Shown here in pieces: positions 28,200 to 36,831 of a DNA stretch of 64,000 nucleotides (positions within the stretch are counted from its first letter, which is position 1; each line of letters starts with the position of its first letter). The notes beneath the pieces are model-generated. The model was not told the origin of the DNA. It ran no database searches and saw only the letters and a list, made by a program, of their open reading frames with translations. The stretch is from Aliiroseovarius sediminis (GTDB lineage Bacteria > Pseudomonadota > Alphaproteobacteria > Rhodobacterales > Rhodobacteraceae), in assembly GCF_022678485.1 (NCBI RefSeq), contig NZ_JALBYP010000021.1, forward strand, positions 124,001 through 188,000, written 5' to 3'. The position numbers were made by a program, and so were the translations under genes.

Positions 28200-29624
28200 A
28201 TGACGAGACGAACGCAGCGCGGGGCAGGGGCGGTCTTGCTGGCAGTTGGGTTTATGGCAGGTGTGGGCGCTTTTTGGCCCATATCGGCCGGCGCCAACGC
28301 GAATAGGCAAGGCCTTGCCCCCGCGACCTCTATTTTGCCACGACCGCGACCCGAGCGGGCGCAGTCCGATGTTGCTACGTCAACGACACTGCCGCCTGCG
28401 ACGCAACAGAAGCCCCGGCCCAATCCAAACACTGCAGCCGCCCCAATCGCGTCGCCGCAAACCCTCACGGGTTTCGCACGTCTGTCCGGGTCGGGTGTTA
28501 CCGTGTCCGATCGGTGGCGCGGCGTGGCGGTCGATATCGCGATGACGCGAACGGTACCGTGGCGGGTCTTTACGCTGAATGATCCGGCGCGGGTGATCCT
28601 GGATTTCTCGGAACTCGATTGGGCGGGGCTGGATGCTGACGCCGTTCTGGCGGGGTCGGACAAGTTTACCGACATCCGTGCGGGTCTATACCGGCCCGGC
28701 TGGACACGGCTGGTGCTGTCCCTTGCCAGCCCGATGGTGATTGACCGGGCGGCGATGCGCGGGCCTGTTCAGGCAGGCGATCCGACAACCATGCGGCTTG
28801 AGCTTGCCCATGCTTCGGCAGAGGAGTTCGCCGCAACCACCGGTGCGCCAAACAGCGCGGTCTTCGCCACGCCCGCACCGCGCCCGATGCCGTCGCCCAA
28901 GACGCGACAGACGGGGTTTGGTGATCTGGTGGTGGTGCTTGACCCCGGTCACGGCGGCATTGACCCGGGGGCCGAGCGTGGCGGCGTTGTCGAAGCCGAC
29001 CTGATGTTAGCCTTCGCGCGGGAATTGAAAGAAATACTTTTGCGGGCGGGCGGGTTCAAGGTCGTTCTGACCCGCGACCGTGACGTGTTCGTGCCGCTTG
29101 AGGAACGCGTAACCATCGCGCGTCGTGCGGGCGCGGATGTGTTTCTGTCGCTTCATGCCGATGCACTGGCGCAGGGGCGGGCAACAGGCGCGACCGTTTA
29201 CACCCTGTCGGATGCGGCCAGCGATGCGGCCTCGCAAACCCTTGCCGAACGCCATGACCGCGAGGATATTCTGGCCGGTGTCGACCTGACCCGACAATCG
29301 GACGAGGTCGCGCTGGTATTGATGGATCTGGCACGAACCGAGACCACACCGCGATCCGAGGCGTTGGCCGATACGCTGGTCGAAGGGATCTTTTCTGCGA
29401 CCGGATCGACCTATAAGACGCCCCGCATGAAGGCAGGGTTTTCGGTCCTGAAGGCGCCTGATATTCCATCGGTCTTGATCGAGCTGGGATTTCTATCATC
29501 GCCGCGTGATCGCAAGCTGTTGCAGGACGAGGACTGGCGCAGGCGGGCCGCAGAGGGCATTCGAGATGCGCTGCAATACTGGTCGATTCAGGATGCGGCC
29601 AACGCCGAACGGCTGCGGCAATAA
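28200..29624 (+). CDS. amiC: N-acetylmuramoyl-L-alanine amidase, AmiC type
   Basis: Periplasmic zinc amidase that cuts the amide bond between MurNAc and the stem peptide, needed for daughter-cell separation. The 474-residue protein has an N-terminal hydrophobic signal segment, a proline-rich linker, an AMIN domain at about residues 95-195 (peptidoglycan or septum targeting), and an Amidase_3 domain at about 245-465. Zinc ligands are visible: His in LDPGHGG, Glu in VVEADLM, His in SLHADAL; the catalytic Glu is in IELGFLSS. Activators of the EnvC/NlpD type are not in the window. The symbol is by domain plan, not proven orthology. Confidence 0.93.
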   Translation: MTRRTQRGAGAVLLAVGFMAGVGAFWPISAGANANRQGLAPATSILPRPRPERAQSDVATSTTLPPATQQKPRPNPNTAAAPIASPQTLTGFARLSGSGVTVSDRWRGVAVDIAMTRTVPWRVFTLNDPARVILDFSELDWAGLDADAVLAGSDKFTDIRAGLYRPGWTRLVLSLASPMVIDRAAMRGPVQAGDPTTMRLELAHASAEEFAATTGAPNSAVFATPAPRPMPSPKTRQTGFGDLVVVLDPGHGGIDPGAERGGVVEADLMLAFARELKEILLRAGGFKVVLTRDRDVFVPLEERVTIARRAGADVFLSLHADALAQGRATGATVYTLSDAASDAASQTLAERHDREDILAGVDLTRQSDEVALVLMDLARTETTPRSEALADTLVEGIFSATGSTYKTPRMKAGFSVLKAPDIPSVLIELGFLSSPRDRKLLQDEDWRRRAAEGIRDALQYWSIQDAANAERLRQ

Positions 29625-29649
29625 AAGCGTCGTTTCGACCTTGTGTGCA

Positions 29650-29676
29650 CCCCCCTCGCGTGTCACGCGAAGGGGG
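29650..29676. terminator. Stem-loop between convergent amidase and glutamate dehydrogenase
   Basis: CCCCC-c-TCGCG (29650-29660), loop TGTCA, CGCGA-a-GGGGG (29666-29676), an 11-bp stem with one mismatch. It is centred in the 60-base convergent gap and probably ends both transcripts, although it lacks a T tract. Confidence 0.6.
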
Positions 29677-29684
29677 CGTGGGGC

Positions 29685-31124
29685 TTAAAGCCCTTTGGCG
29701 CGATAGCTTGCCGCGACCCGATTGATGGCCACGATATAGGCCGCCATCCGCAGGTCGGGCACATCGTCGCGGGCGTGCCATACCTCGCGCATGCTCTGAT
29801 AGGCGGTGCGCATCGTGTCATCCAAGCCCGAGCGTACAAGCTCCAGCTCGTCCGCGCCGCGCAGGTATTTCTCCTTGAACTGCGGCGTCATGGACCACGC
29901 ATCGCCAAGGTAACGGTCCAGCCGCTCCAACTCGTCCACCACCAGTTGGTGGCGCGCCTCTTCCTGCCGGCGCTGCATCCGACCGAATCGGATATGGCTC
30001 AGGTTTTTTACCCATTCGAAGTAGCTGACGGTCACACCGCCGGCGTTGGCATAAAGGTCGGGGATGATGACAGTGCCTTTCTTGCGCAGGATTTCGTCAG
30101 CGCCCGAGGTCAGCGGGCCGTTCGCGGCCTCGATGATCAGGGGGGCCTTGATCCGATCGGCGTTTCCAAGGTTGATGACACCCTCAAGCGCTGCGGGGAT
30201 CAGGATGTCGCATTCCGCTTCCAGAACGGACGGCCCATTTTCGACGAATTCGCCGTCGCCATATCCTTTAACGCCACCATTTTCGGTGATCCATTGGCGC
30301 ACCGCTTCCACGTCCAGCCCGTCTGGATCGGTCAGCGCTCCGTCCCATTCTACAATCCCGGTGATCTTTGCGCCGTCCTCGGCTGTCAGGAACTTGGCGG
30401 CGTGATAACCCACATTACCCAGACCCTGAATGATGATGCGTTTGTCCTTGAGCTTGCCCCTCAAATGGGCTTTGGCCACATCGTCGGGATGGCGGAAAAA
30501 TTCCCGCAGCGCATACTGGACACCGCGTCCGGTTGCCTCGACCCGGCCTGCGATGCCGCCGGCATGGGTGGGCTTGCCGGTGACACAGGCGCGCGCGTTG
30601 ATGTCGGTGGTGTTCATGCGAGCATACTGGTCAGCGATCCAAGCCATTTCGCGCTCGCCTGTGCCCATGTCGGGGGCAGGGACGTTTTGGGATGGGTGGA
30701 TCAGGTCACGTTTTACCAATTCGTAAGTGAAGCGGCGGGTGATCAGCTCCAGCTCGTGTTCCTCATAGTCGCGTGGGTTGATGCACAGCCCACCTTTCGA
30801 ACCACCGAAGGGCGTTTCTACGAGCGCGCATTTGAACGTCATAAGCGCTGACAACGCCTCGACCTCGTCCTGGTTCACCGCCGACGCATAGCGGATGCCG
30901 CCCTTGACGGGTTCCATATGTTCCGAATGAACTGATCGGTATCCGGTGAAGGTGTGGATTTCACCCCGCAAGCGCACGCCGAAACGCACGGTATAGGTGG
31001 CGTTACAGACGCGAATTTTTTCTTTCAAGCCTTTGGGAATGTCCATGAGTCCAACCGCGCGGTCAAACATCAGGTTAACGGATTCTCTGAAACTCGGCTC
31101 TTTGATTTCAGCCATATCAGCCAT
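29685..31124 (-). CDS. gdhA: Glu/Leu/Phe/Val dehydrogenase, probable glutamate dehydrogenase
   Basis: Interconverts glutamate and 2-oxoglutarate plus ammonium using NAD(P). The 479 residues carry the ELFV substrate loop VKGGIRY with Lys74 and the catalytic PFGGSKGG with Lys110. The Rossmann domain has GLGNVGYHAAKF. A glutamate rather than branched-chain substrate is likely from length and the overall match, but this is inferred. ATG at 31124 (MADMAEI) follows AGAGGTGCCGAA; the open frame to 31238 has no ribosome site. The cofactor preference cannot be read safely. It diverges from the TadG-like gene across a 319-base gap. Confidence 0.93.
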   Translation of the reverse strand: MADMAEIKEPSFRESVNLMFDRAVGLMDIPKGLKEKIRVCNATYTVRFGVRLRGEIHTFTGYRSVHSEHMEPVKGGIRYASAVNQDEVEALSALMTFKCALVETPFGGSKGGLCINPRDYEEHELELITRRFTYELVKRDLIHPSQNVPAPDMGTGEREMAWIADQYARMNTTDINARACVTGKPTHAGGIAGRVEATGRGVQYALREFFRHPDDVAKAHLRGKLKDKRIIIQGLGNVGYHAAKFLTAEDGAKITGIVEWDGALTDPDGLDVEAVRQWITENGGVKGYGDGEFVENGPSVLEAECDILIPAALEGVINLGNADRIKAPLIIEAANGPLTSGADEILRKKGTVIIPDLYANAGGVTVSYFEWVKNLSHIRFGRMQRRQEEARHQLVVDELERLDRYLGDAWSMTPQFKEKYLRGADELELVRSGLDDTMRTAYQSMREVWHARDDVPDLRMAAYIVAINRVAASYRAKGL

Positions 31125-31443
31125 TTCGGCACCTCTGCGTACGTTTCTGCACCGCCGCAGAATCGCTTGCCTGCGGCGCTTGTTCAGGCAGGGTAGGCCG
31201 AATTGCCAACAAAGCCACCCCCCGTTTTCGGTTGACAATTGGTGTACCTTTTGGGGTCAAAGTGCGCCGCGCCCCCTTTCTGTCGTCCAGTCGCGGACAA
31301 TAGAGGGCATTTGGTCGAGTTAACTCGCTTTTGATCGGAAGTTGCCTTAGTTTTGCCATAGCCGCCGAGTTTATATCGGAAGGTTAAGAAATGTTTGTAT
31401 TCGTGAATTGTTACCGTGCGGGGGCATGGGAAGGGAAATCGAC
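31125..31443. other. Divergent gap between gdhA and the Tad-like trio
   Basis: 319 bases with two notable elements: TTGACA at 31232-31237 with a mirrored GTCAA at 31256-31260, and the perfect 12-base palindrome CGAGTTAACTCG at 31316-31327. The last 80 bases are AT-rich, consistent with a promoter for the plus-strand gene. No RNA gene or protein-coding frame is supported. Confidence 0.4.
31316..31327. promoter_or_regulatory. 12-base perfect palindrome (candidate operator)
   Basis: CGAGTTAACTCG reads the same on both strands. It lies 117 bases before the TadG-like start and 192 bases before the gdhA start. Confidence 0.35.
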
Positions 31444-33294
31444 ATGGCGCGCCATAACAACGGCTTGGGCGGACTGAAAACGGGTTTGAAAGATATTCTG
31501 CTTGTTGGTCGCGCCCGAAGATTTGCCCGTGACGAAGACGGCGCGATGTTCATCCTGACGATGTTTCTGTTCATGATCTTGTTGATCGTGTCGGGCCTGT
31601 CCATTGACCTGATGCGATACGAATTGCAGCGCACCCGCTTGCAGGCGACGCTTGACCGCGCCCTTCTGGCCGCTGCCCACCCCGATCAGGAAAATGATCG
31701 CAAGGGTGTCGTCATGGATTACTTCAAGCGCGCAGGCCTTGAAGGAATGATCAAACCCGAAGATGTGATCGTAACGGTAAAGTCAGACGGAACGATGGTG
31801 TCGGGCAGCGCAAGAATGAAGGTTGGAACACCATTTCTGGATGATCCGTTTCCGTTCATGCGCACCCCCCCTGGTATCAGTTATCTGAGCGCGCCGGCCT
31901 CGGGTGCGGCCGCCAAGGTTAACACCTTGACCGAGATTTCGCTGGTCGTGGATGTGTCGGGGTCGATGAACAACCGATCAACGACGGGTAACTCTAAGAT
32001 TTATGAATTACGCAAAGCTGCAAAAGAGTTTTCCAACTTGCTGTTGTGTAATCCCAACGATGGGTCAAAATCCACTGATTGCACCCTTAATGACTTCAAG
32101 ACGTCTCTTTCCTTAGTTCCATATTCAACGCAGGTGAACGTAGGCAAGACTTTGTTGAGCAAGTTTACGCGCCACGATGCCCAAGACGATGCCTATTGCG
32201 TGACTTTCCGAGATGCTGAATTCCAGCAAGCAGGTGTGAAATCAAATCCAGATCCAATTCTTGAATCGGATCGGATTATTCGTCAGGCAGCAAAGTTCTA
32301 TCGATATGGCGGGAGCTATAAGAACTCCAGCTCTGATGACTTCCTCTCGTGCCACACGGATTCCTGGCGCGAGGTTGTTGCGTTTGAGCATTCGCCGGAA
32401 ACTATGAAAACCAAAATTGAGGCGCTTGAAGCCAGGGGTGATACTGCCATTGATGTTGGTTTGAAATGGGGCGCGGCGCTTCTTCATCACGACGCACAGC
32501 CGGCAATCACCAGCCTGATTGACGACAACAAGATCAGCAATGAATTCAGCGGACGGCCTTTTAATTCGGGAACGACCGCTTCGTCAAAGTTCCTAGTATT
32601 GATGACCGATGGCCAGAACACCAATCATCACCACCTGTATGATGGCTATCGCACGGGGCCGTCACCGTTTGCGGTCACACATGCGCCGTATACGAACCAA
32701 GGCAAAGAATACAGTCGAGAGATCATGTCGATCTATCGCGCAAGCACGGACAAGTATCTTTGGTTTTACTATTCTGGTGGACGGACGCGCAGAACAGAGT
32801 GGCACGATCATCCGTTTGGAGCTGACCCAGACGATTGCTTTGGGGGGTCGTATAAATATGTCTGTGCGACAGATCCGAACCCCTCGCGTTACAAGCCGAC
32901 GCGTGTCGCAACGCCGGATAACCTGACATGGGAAGAGTTCTGGGCGATGGATTTTGTCTGGGGATTTGTCGAAAGGTTTGATTGGCTGTTGCCCGCAGGC
33001 AAGAATTCGCCGGGGCGTCTGATCTCGAACAGCAATGATTCCGACAATGATGGAAATCGGGACATTGACCAACGTCTTCTGGACCAGTGCACCGCTGCCA
33101 AGAACGCGGGGATGACGATCTATACGATTGAAATGGAAACACCGAATACCGCGACCGATGCGATGCAAAAATGCGCGTCGGTGAAAGACAAGAAGCGTCT
33201 GCATTACAAGGTAACAAAACACGGCAGCGTAAACCTGTCGCAGGTATTTTCAAAAATTGCTCAGGATATCAATAAGCTGCGGCTGATAAATTGA
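31444..33294 (+). CDS. TadG-like pilus-assembly protein with vWA domain
   Basis: A 616-residue protein with an N-terminal TadG-type segment (EDGAMFILTMFLFMILLIVSG, about residues 32-52) that would anchor it in the inner membrane. A von Willebrand A domain follows, with MIDAS DVSGSMN starting at D170. Between them and the C-terminus is a long Tyr/Asn/Ser-rich extracytoplasmic region with several cysteines. Residues 532-542 read DSDNDGNRDID, matching an EF-hand-like calcium loop. ATG at 31444 follows AAGGGAAATCGAC. The gene is AT-richer than the window (hand count: 23 G+C in the 60 bases from 31981). Such proteins are linked to Flp/Tad pili, but no Tad secretion genes are nearby. Confidence 0.85.
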   Translation: MARHNNGLGGLKTGLKDILLVGRARRFARDEDGAMFILTMFLFMILLIVSGLSIDLMRYELQRTRLQATLDRALLAAAHPDQENDRKGVVMDYFKRAGLEGMIKPEDVIVTVKSDGTMVSGSARMKVGTPFLDDPFPFMRTPPGISYLSAPASGAAAKVNTLTEISLVVDVSGSMNNRSTTGNSKIYELRKAAKEFSNLLLCNPNDGSKSTDCTLNDFKTSLSLVPYSTQVNVGKTLLSKFTRHDAQDDAYCVTFRDAEFQQAGVKSNPDPILESDRIIRQAAKFYRYGGSYKNSSSDDFLSCHTDSWREVVAFEHSPETMKTKIEALEARGDTAIDVGLKWGAALLHHDAQPAITSLIDDNKISNEFSGRPFNSGTTASSKFLVLMTDGQNTNHHHLYDGYRTGPSPFAVTHAPYTNQGKEYSREIMSIYRASTDKYLWFYYSGGRTRRTEWHDHPFGADPDDCFGGSYKYVCATDPNPSRYKPTRVATPDNLTWEEFWAMDFVWGFVERFDWLLPAGKNSPGRLISNSNDSDNDGNRDIDQRLLDQCTAAKNAGMTIYTIEMETPNTATDAMQKCASVKDKKRLHYKVTKHGSVNLSQVFSKIAQDINKLRLIN

Positions 33295-33376
33295 TCTGAT
33301 CAGACGCGACCTCCTGCATGTTGGCTGGCTTTGTTGCCGTGTAGGGACTGCAGAGCGGAACAACGGAATGTAACGA

Positions 33377-33913
33377 ATGAAACACGTATTGCAGAAAGCT
33401 TGGCGCAGGTTTCGGGCGCGTGATGGCAACGCAACCATCGAGTTCGTGATGTGGTTTCCGCTGTTCCTGACCCTATTTCTGACATCCTTCGAGCTAAGCA
33501 TTTACGGCATGCGTTCAATGATGCTGGAACGCGCTGTCGATCTGAATGTGCGCGGTATGCGGTTGGGCAATAAACGCCCCAATACTGTGGACGAGTTCAA
33601 GTTGAACGTCTGCAACGAGACGATTTTGTTGGGGGACTGCCTGAGGGAAATCTCCGTCGATGTTCGCCGGATCGACACCACAAGCTGGGCCCTTCCGACA
33701 GACGCGATTGGCTGCGTCGATCGTACTCAGGATTACAAGGATCCGGAAAACGTTGAATATGGTCCCGGCGGCAGTGGCGATCTTCTTTTGATCCGCGTCT
33801 GCGTGAACAAAAGTCCGTTCTTTGGCACGACACCTTGGGTAATGGGCCTGCCGCGCGATCCGTCTGGTGGTGTTTCCATCGTGGCGTTGTCGACCTATGT
33901 AAACGAACCTTAG
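33377..33913 (+). CDS. TadE-like protein
   Basis: A 178-residue pseudopilin-like protein. After a short basic N-terminus (WRRFRARDGNA) comes the TadE signature ATIEFVMWFPLFLTLFL at about residues 23-39, one transmembrane helix with the conserved IEF. The remainder is extracytoplasmic with four cysteines. TadE and TadF are minor pseudopilins in Flp pilus systems, processed by TadV/prepilin peptidase; a glutamate after the cleavage site is present here in IEF. It lies 82 bases after the TadG-like gene and 10 bases before the next TadE-like gene, so the three form an operon. Confidence 0.82.
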   Translation: MKHVLQKAWRRFRARDGNATIEFVMWFPLFLTLFLTSFELSIYGMRSMMLERAVDLNVRGMRLGNKRPNTVDEFKLNVCNETILLGDCLREISVDVRRIDTTSWALPTDAIGCVDRTQDYKDPENVEYGPGGSGDLLLIRVCVNKSPFFGTTPWVMGLPRDPSGGVSIVALSTYVNEP

Positions 33914-33923
33914 GGGGGGATGA

Positions 33924-34595
33924 GTGTCTGATTATATGACTTTCCGACGAGCCGTCGCCCAGCGCATGTGGCGCTCTGTTCAACATCTTCGCGGGTTTTC
34001 ACGCCGTGAAGGCGGCACTGTCACGGTTGAAAGTGTGATCATCTTGCCGCTCCTGCTGTTCGGCGTGATGGCGACCTATACATACTTTGACGCGTATCGT
34101 CGACAGAACCTGGCGTTGAAGGCCAACTACGCGATCGCTGATTTTTTGTCGCGCACCCACAATTATGACCAAACCGCGCTGAACGGATTGGACAGCTTGT
34201 TTGAGTATATGTCGTACACGAGCGACGAAAGCTGGGTGCGCGTTACGGTCGTCTGGTGCGATGATACGCCGGCCAGGTGCAATGATCGAAACCCGCGGCT
34301 TCTTAAACTTGAGCATGATTGGGATTCGCAAGTCAGCGAGGGAAGCGGGCTCACACCGCATACCCAACTGACCATGCGCGAACAGCTTGGGCCGCATATA
34401 CCGAAGATGTATGACGGTGAATTCCTGATCGTGGTCGAAACCGCGGCAAAATACGAACCGCCGTTTGCTGCCAGATGGACGGGGATCTATCCGCGCGACC
34501 TGGTTAATATCTCGGTCACCAGCCCGCGCGAATTCGACAAGCTGTGCTGGAAAAGGCAACCATCCGATTGTCCCTTACCGCCTACGTCGTCGTGA
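33924..34595 (+). CDS. Second TadE-like protein (TadE/TadF type)
   Basis: A 223-residue relative of the preceding gene: basic N-terminus, then GGTVTVESVIILPLLLFGVMA (about residues 31-51), with the VES glutamate in the TadE/TadF position, and an extracytoplasmic C-terminal part. The start is GTG at 33924 behind AGGGGGGATGA; an ATG at 33936 would shorten it by four residues. The gene overlaps the convergent EEP-family gene by 14 bases at its 3' end (34582-34595). It is the last gene of the trio. Confidence 0.8.
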   Translation: MSDYMTFRRAVAQRMWRSVQHLRGFSRREGGTVTVESVIILPLLLFGVMATYTYFDAYRRQNLALKANYAIADFLSRTHNYDQTALNGLDSLFEYMSYTSDESWVRVTVVWCDDTPARCNDRNPRLLKLEHDWDSQVSEGSGLTPHTQLTMREQLGPHIPKMYDGEFLIVVETAAKYEPPFAARWTGIYPRDLVNISVTSPREFDKLCWKRQPSDCPLPPTSS

Positions 34596-35778
34596 ACCGG
34601 CGCTGATCTGCTGCGGGCAAGGGGAGTCTGACCCAGATCGGCAAGTGATCGGACAGATCATGTGCGAAACGGGCATAATCCGGGGTGCCGTCGGGCATGC
34701 GACCGGGGCCAGCTTCGACGAACAATTGGGTGAAATCGAACATTCCATAATCAAACTGATCAGACCCAAGTGTGCCCGCAAGATCGTTATGCCGCCCGCG
34801 CGGCAGGCGGGTGTCATCGGCAAGCCAAGCGATATGATCATAGGTCTGGGTGCGCCGCGCGTTGGTGTTGAAATTACCGTCCAGAAACGGAAAATTCACC
34901 TTGGCGTCCAGCTTGCGCTTGGCGTTTATGCTGGTCACGTAATTTTCGATCCCGATGCGGCGGCGGTCGTTTGACGTATCGAAATCCATATTCAGATCGC
35001 CCATGATCATGATGATCTTGCCCCGCTCGCTGACCGTCTTCCGGCTGTCGTGCAGAAGCCATTCAAGCAGGGCGAAGAATTCTTGCTGGCGTTCGCGTTT
35101 CTTGCCGGACACAAGGTGGGCGTTGATAGCATAAATCTCATACCGCCCTTCTGGGCCTTCGATTACAAACTCGACCAGATGCGGGCTGCGAATAAACTGC
35201 ACGAAGGTTGAGAACTGCGCACCCACCATTTGCGTGGTGTTTTGCACCCAAGCCATTAGCCGCTCAAGATAGCCCGGGTCGTCTTCACCCGGCACGCTGG
35301 TGTCAAAAGACGCTTTCAGCGCCTCGTTCATGTTCGCGGCAATGGCCGTTCGGTCATAAGACAGGTCCGAGGCTAAATGCCCCAGCCGCACATGGTCGTG
35401 GCGATAGAGGAAGGCAAAGCGTTCCGACATACCGCGATAGCCCGGACTGCGCCCCGTCACGTCGCTGTAGATTACGTCGTAATCGGGGCCAAGGGCGGTC
35501 ACCAACGCCTCCAATGCGCCGGTCTTTTCCTGTTGTTCCTGTATCGACAAAAGGTCGGCATGTGCGGCGATCCGTTCGATCATTCGCATTGCGCCGGGGC
35601 TTTTCTTGGGGCCGTCCCGGTCGGTCAGCGCCCCGAATTTGCGGATGTTCCACGACATCAGCACGACTGATCCGTCGCGTCGTTCGGGCAGACCATAGGC
35701 TTTTGGATCGACAGCAAGGGCCGCATTCAGATGCGTTTCGATCTGCTGCCATTCGGCTTCTGTGAAATGCTGGGCCAT
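34582..35778 (-). CDS. Endonuclease/exonuclease/phosphatase (EEP) family protein
   Basis: A 398-residue DNase I-like fold protein. Motifs visible are the start strand VVLMSWNIRKFG (about residues 40-51), a metal/catalytic IMGDLNMDF and the terminal SDHLPIWVRL with the catalytic histidine. Substrates in the family range from DNA to phosphoinositides and cannot be chosen here. No signal peptide is seen. The start is ATG at 35778 (MAQHFTE), with AAGGCACCT upstream; the longer frame to 35961 crosses into the divergent pirin region. Its last 14 bases overlap the end of the second TadE-like gene on the opposite strand. Confidence 0.85.
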   Translation of the reverse strand: MAQHFTEAEWQQIETHLNAALAVDPKAYGLPERRDGSVVLMSWNIRKFGALTDRDGPKKSPGAMRMIERIAAHADLLSIQEQQEKTGALEALVTALGPDYDVIYSDVTGRSPGYRGMSERFAFLYRHDHVRLGHLASDLSYDRTAIAANMNEALKASFDTSVPGEDDPGYLERLMAWVQNTTQMVGAQFSTFVQFIRSPHLVEFVIEGPEGRYEIYAINAHLVSGKKRERQQEFFALLEWLLHDSRKTVSERGKIIMIMGDLNMDFDTSNDRRRIGIENYVTSINAKRKLDAKVNFPFLDGNFNTNARRTQTYDHIAWLADDTRLPRGRHNDLAGTLGSDQFDYGMFDFTQLFVEAGPGRMPDGTPDYARFAHDLSDHLPIWVRLPLPAADQRRFTTT

Positions 35779-35917
35779 AGGTGCCTTGTACGTTTGGAAT
35801 AACACAAGCATAGCACGAATTGGCGGCAGGTACGCGCGATAGGACTGTTGAAGTGATGGGGCGGCGACCCTACATCGATCACCACTCACCCAATAGCGCT
35901 CTGAAAAGGGGTTTTGT

Positions 35918-36829
35918 ATGTCCATCCGCCCTGTCGCCGCCGCCAACCAAGCCAAACCCACGATCGAGGGGGCAGGCGTTCATCTGCACCGTGCCTTCGG
36001 CTTTCACGAGCCCGAAGCCTATGACCCGTTTTTGTTGTTCGATGATTTCCGCAACGACGATCCGCGCCTGTCGGAAAAGGGCTTTCCGTGGCATCCCCAT
36101 CGGGGGATCGAAACGATTACGTATGTTTTGGCGGGGGATGTTGAACACGAAGACAGCCTTGGCAATGCGGGCCGTCTTGGCGCGGGGGATATCCAGTGGA
36201 TGACCGCAGGCTCTGGCATCATGCATCAGGAAATGCCGCACGCGAACGCGCGCGGGCAGATGCACGGGTTCCAGCTTTGGGCCAACCTGCCGCGTGATCT
36301 TAAAATGACAGCGCCGAATTATCAGGATGTGCCATCGGTCGAAATTCCGGTGATCGAAGAAGATGACGGCACCAAGGTTCGCGTCATCGTTGGCGATTTC
36401 TGGGGCCAGTCCGGCCCGGTGGATGGCATCGCCGCCGACCCACTCTATTTGGATGTCAGCGTCCCGGCTGGTGTAACCAAAACCTTTCCCGTGGATACGC
36501 GTCGACAAGCTTTCGCGTATGTGTTCGAAGGCGCGGGCGCGTTCACGGATGCGGCTGCCCCTCAGGGTGTGCTGCTTGAAAAAGAGGTGATGGGGCAGGA
36601 GGTCAACATCCGCGACCTGTCCGGCAACCGCACCGTGGTGCGCTTTGGTGCGGGCGATGATGTGCGCGTGCAGGCCGGGCCTGATGGCGTGCGTTTTCTG
36701 TTGGTCGCAGGCGCGCCGATCCGCGAACCCGTCGCGTGGCATGGCCCGATCGTCATGAATACCAAGGACGAGCTGCGGCAGGCGATGGCAGACTTACGCA
36801 ACGGGACATTCATTCAACCTGCGCAGTAG
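35918..36829 (+). CDS. Pirin family protein
   Basis: A 303-residue bicupin. The N-terminal pirin domain has the metal-binding pattern FPWHPHRGIETITYVL at about residues 46-61 and GIMHQEMP near 104-111, giving the three His plus one Glu ligand set. The C-terminal cupin follows (about 185-285). Pirins include quercetinases and redox-sensitive regulators; which applies is unknown. ATG at 35918 follows AAAAGGGGTTTTGT. The stop lies 3 bases from the convergent kynureninase stop, with no room for a separate terminator. Confidence 0.93.
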   Translation: MSIRPVAAANQAKPTIEGAGVHLHRAFGFHEPEAYDPFLLFDDFRNDDPRLSEKGFPWHPHRGIETITYVLAGDVEHEDSLGNAGRLGAGDIQWMTAGSGIMHQEMPHANARGQMHGFQLWANLPRDLKMTAPNYQDVPSVEIPVIEEDDGTKVRVIVGDFWGQSGPVDGIAADPLYLDVSVPAGVTKTFPVDTRRQAFAYVFEGAGAFTDAAAPQGVLLEKEVMGQEVNIRDLSGNRTVVRFGAGDDVRVQAGPDGVRFLLVAGAPIREPVAWHGPIVMNTKDELRQAMADLRNGTFIQPAQ

Positions 36830-36831
36830 CG

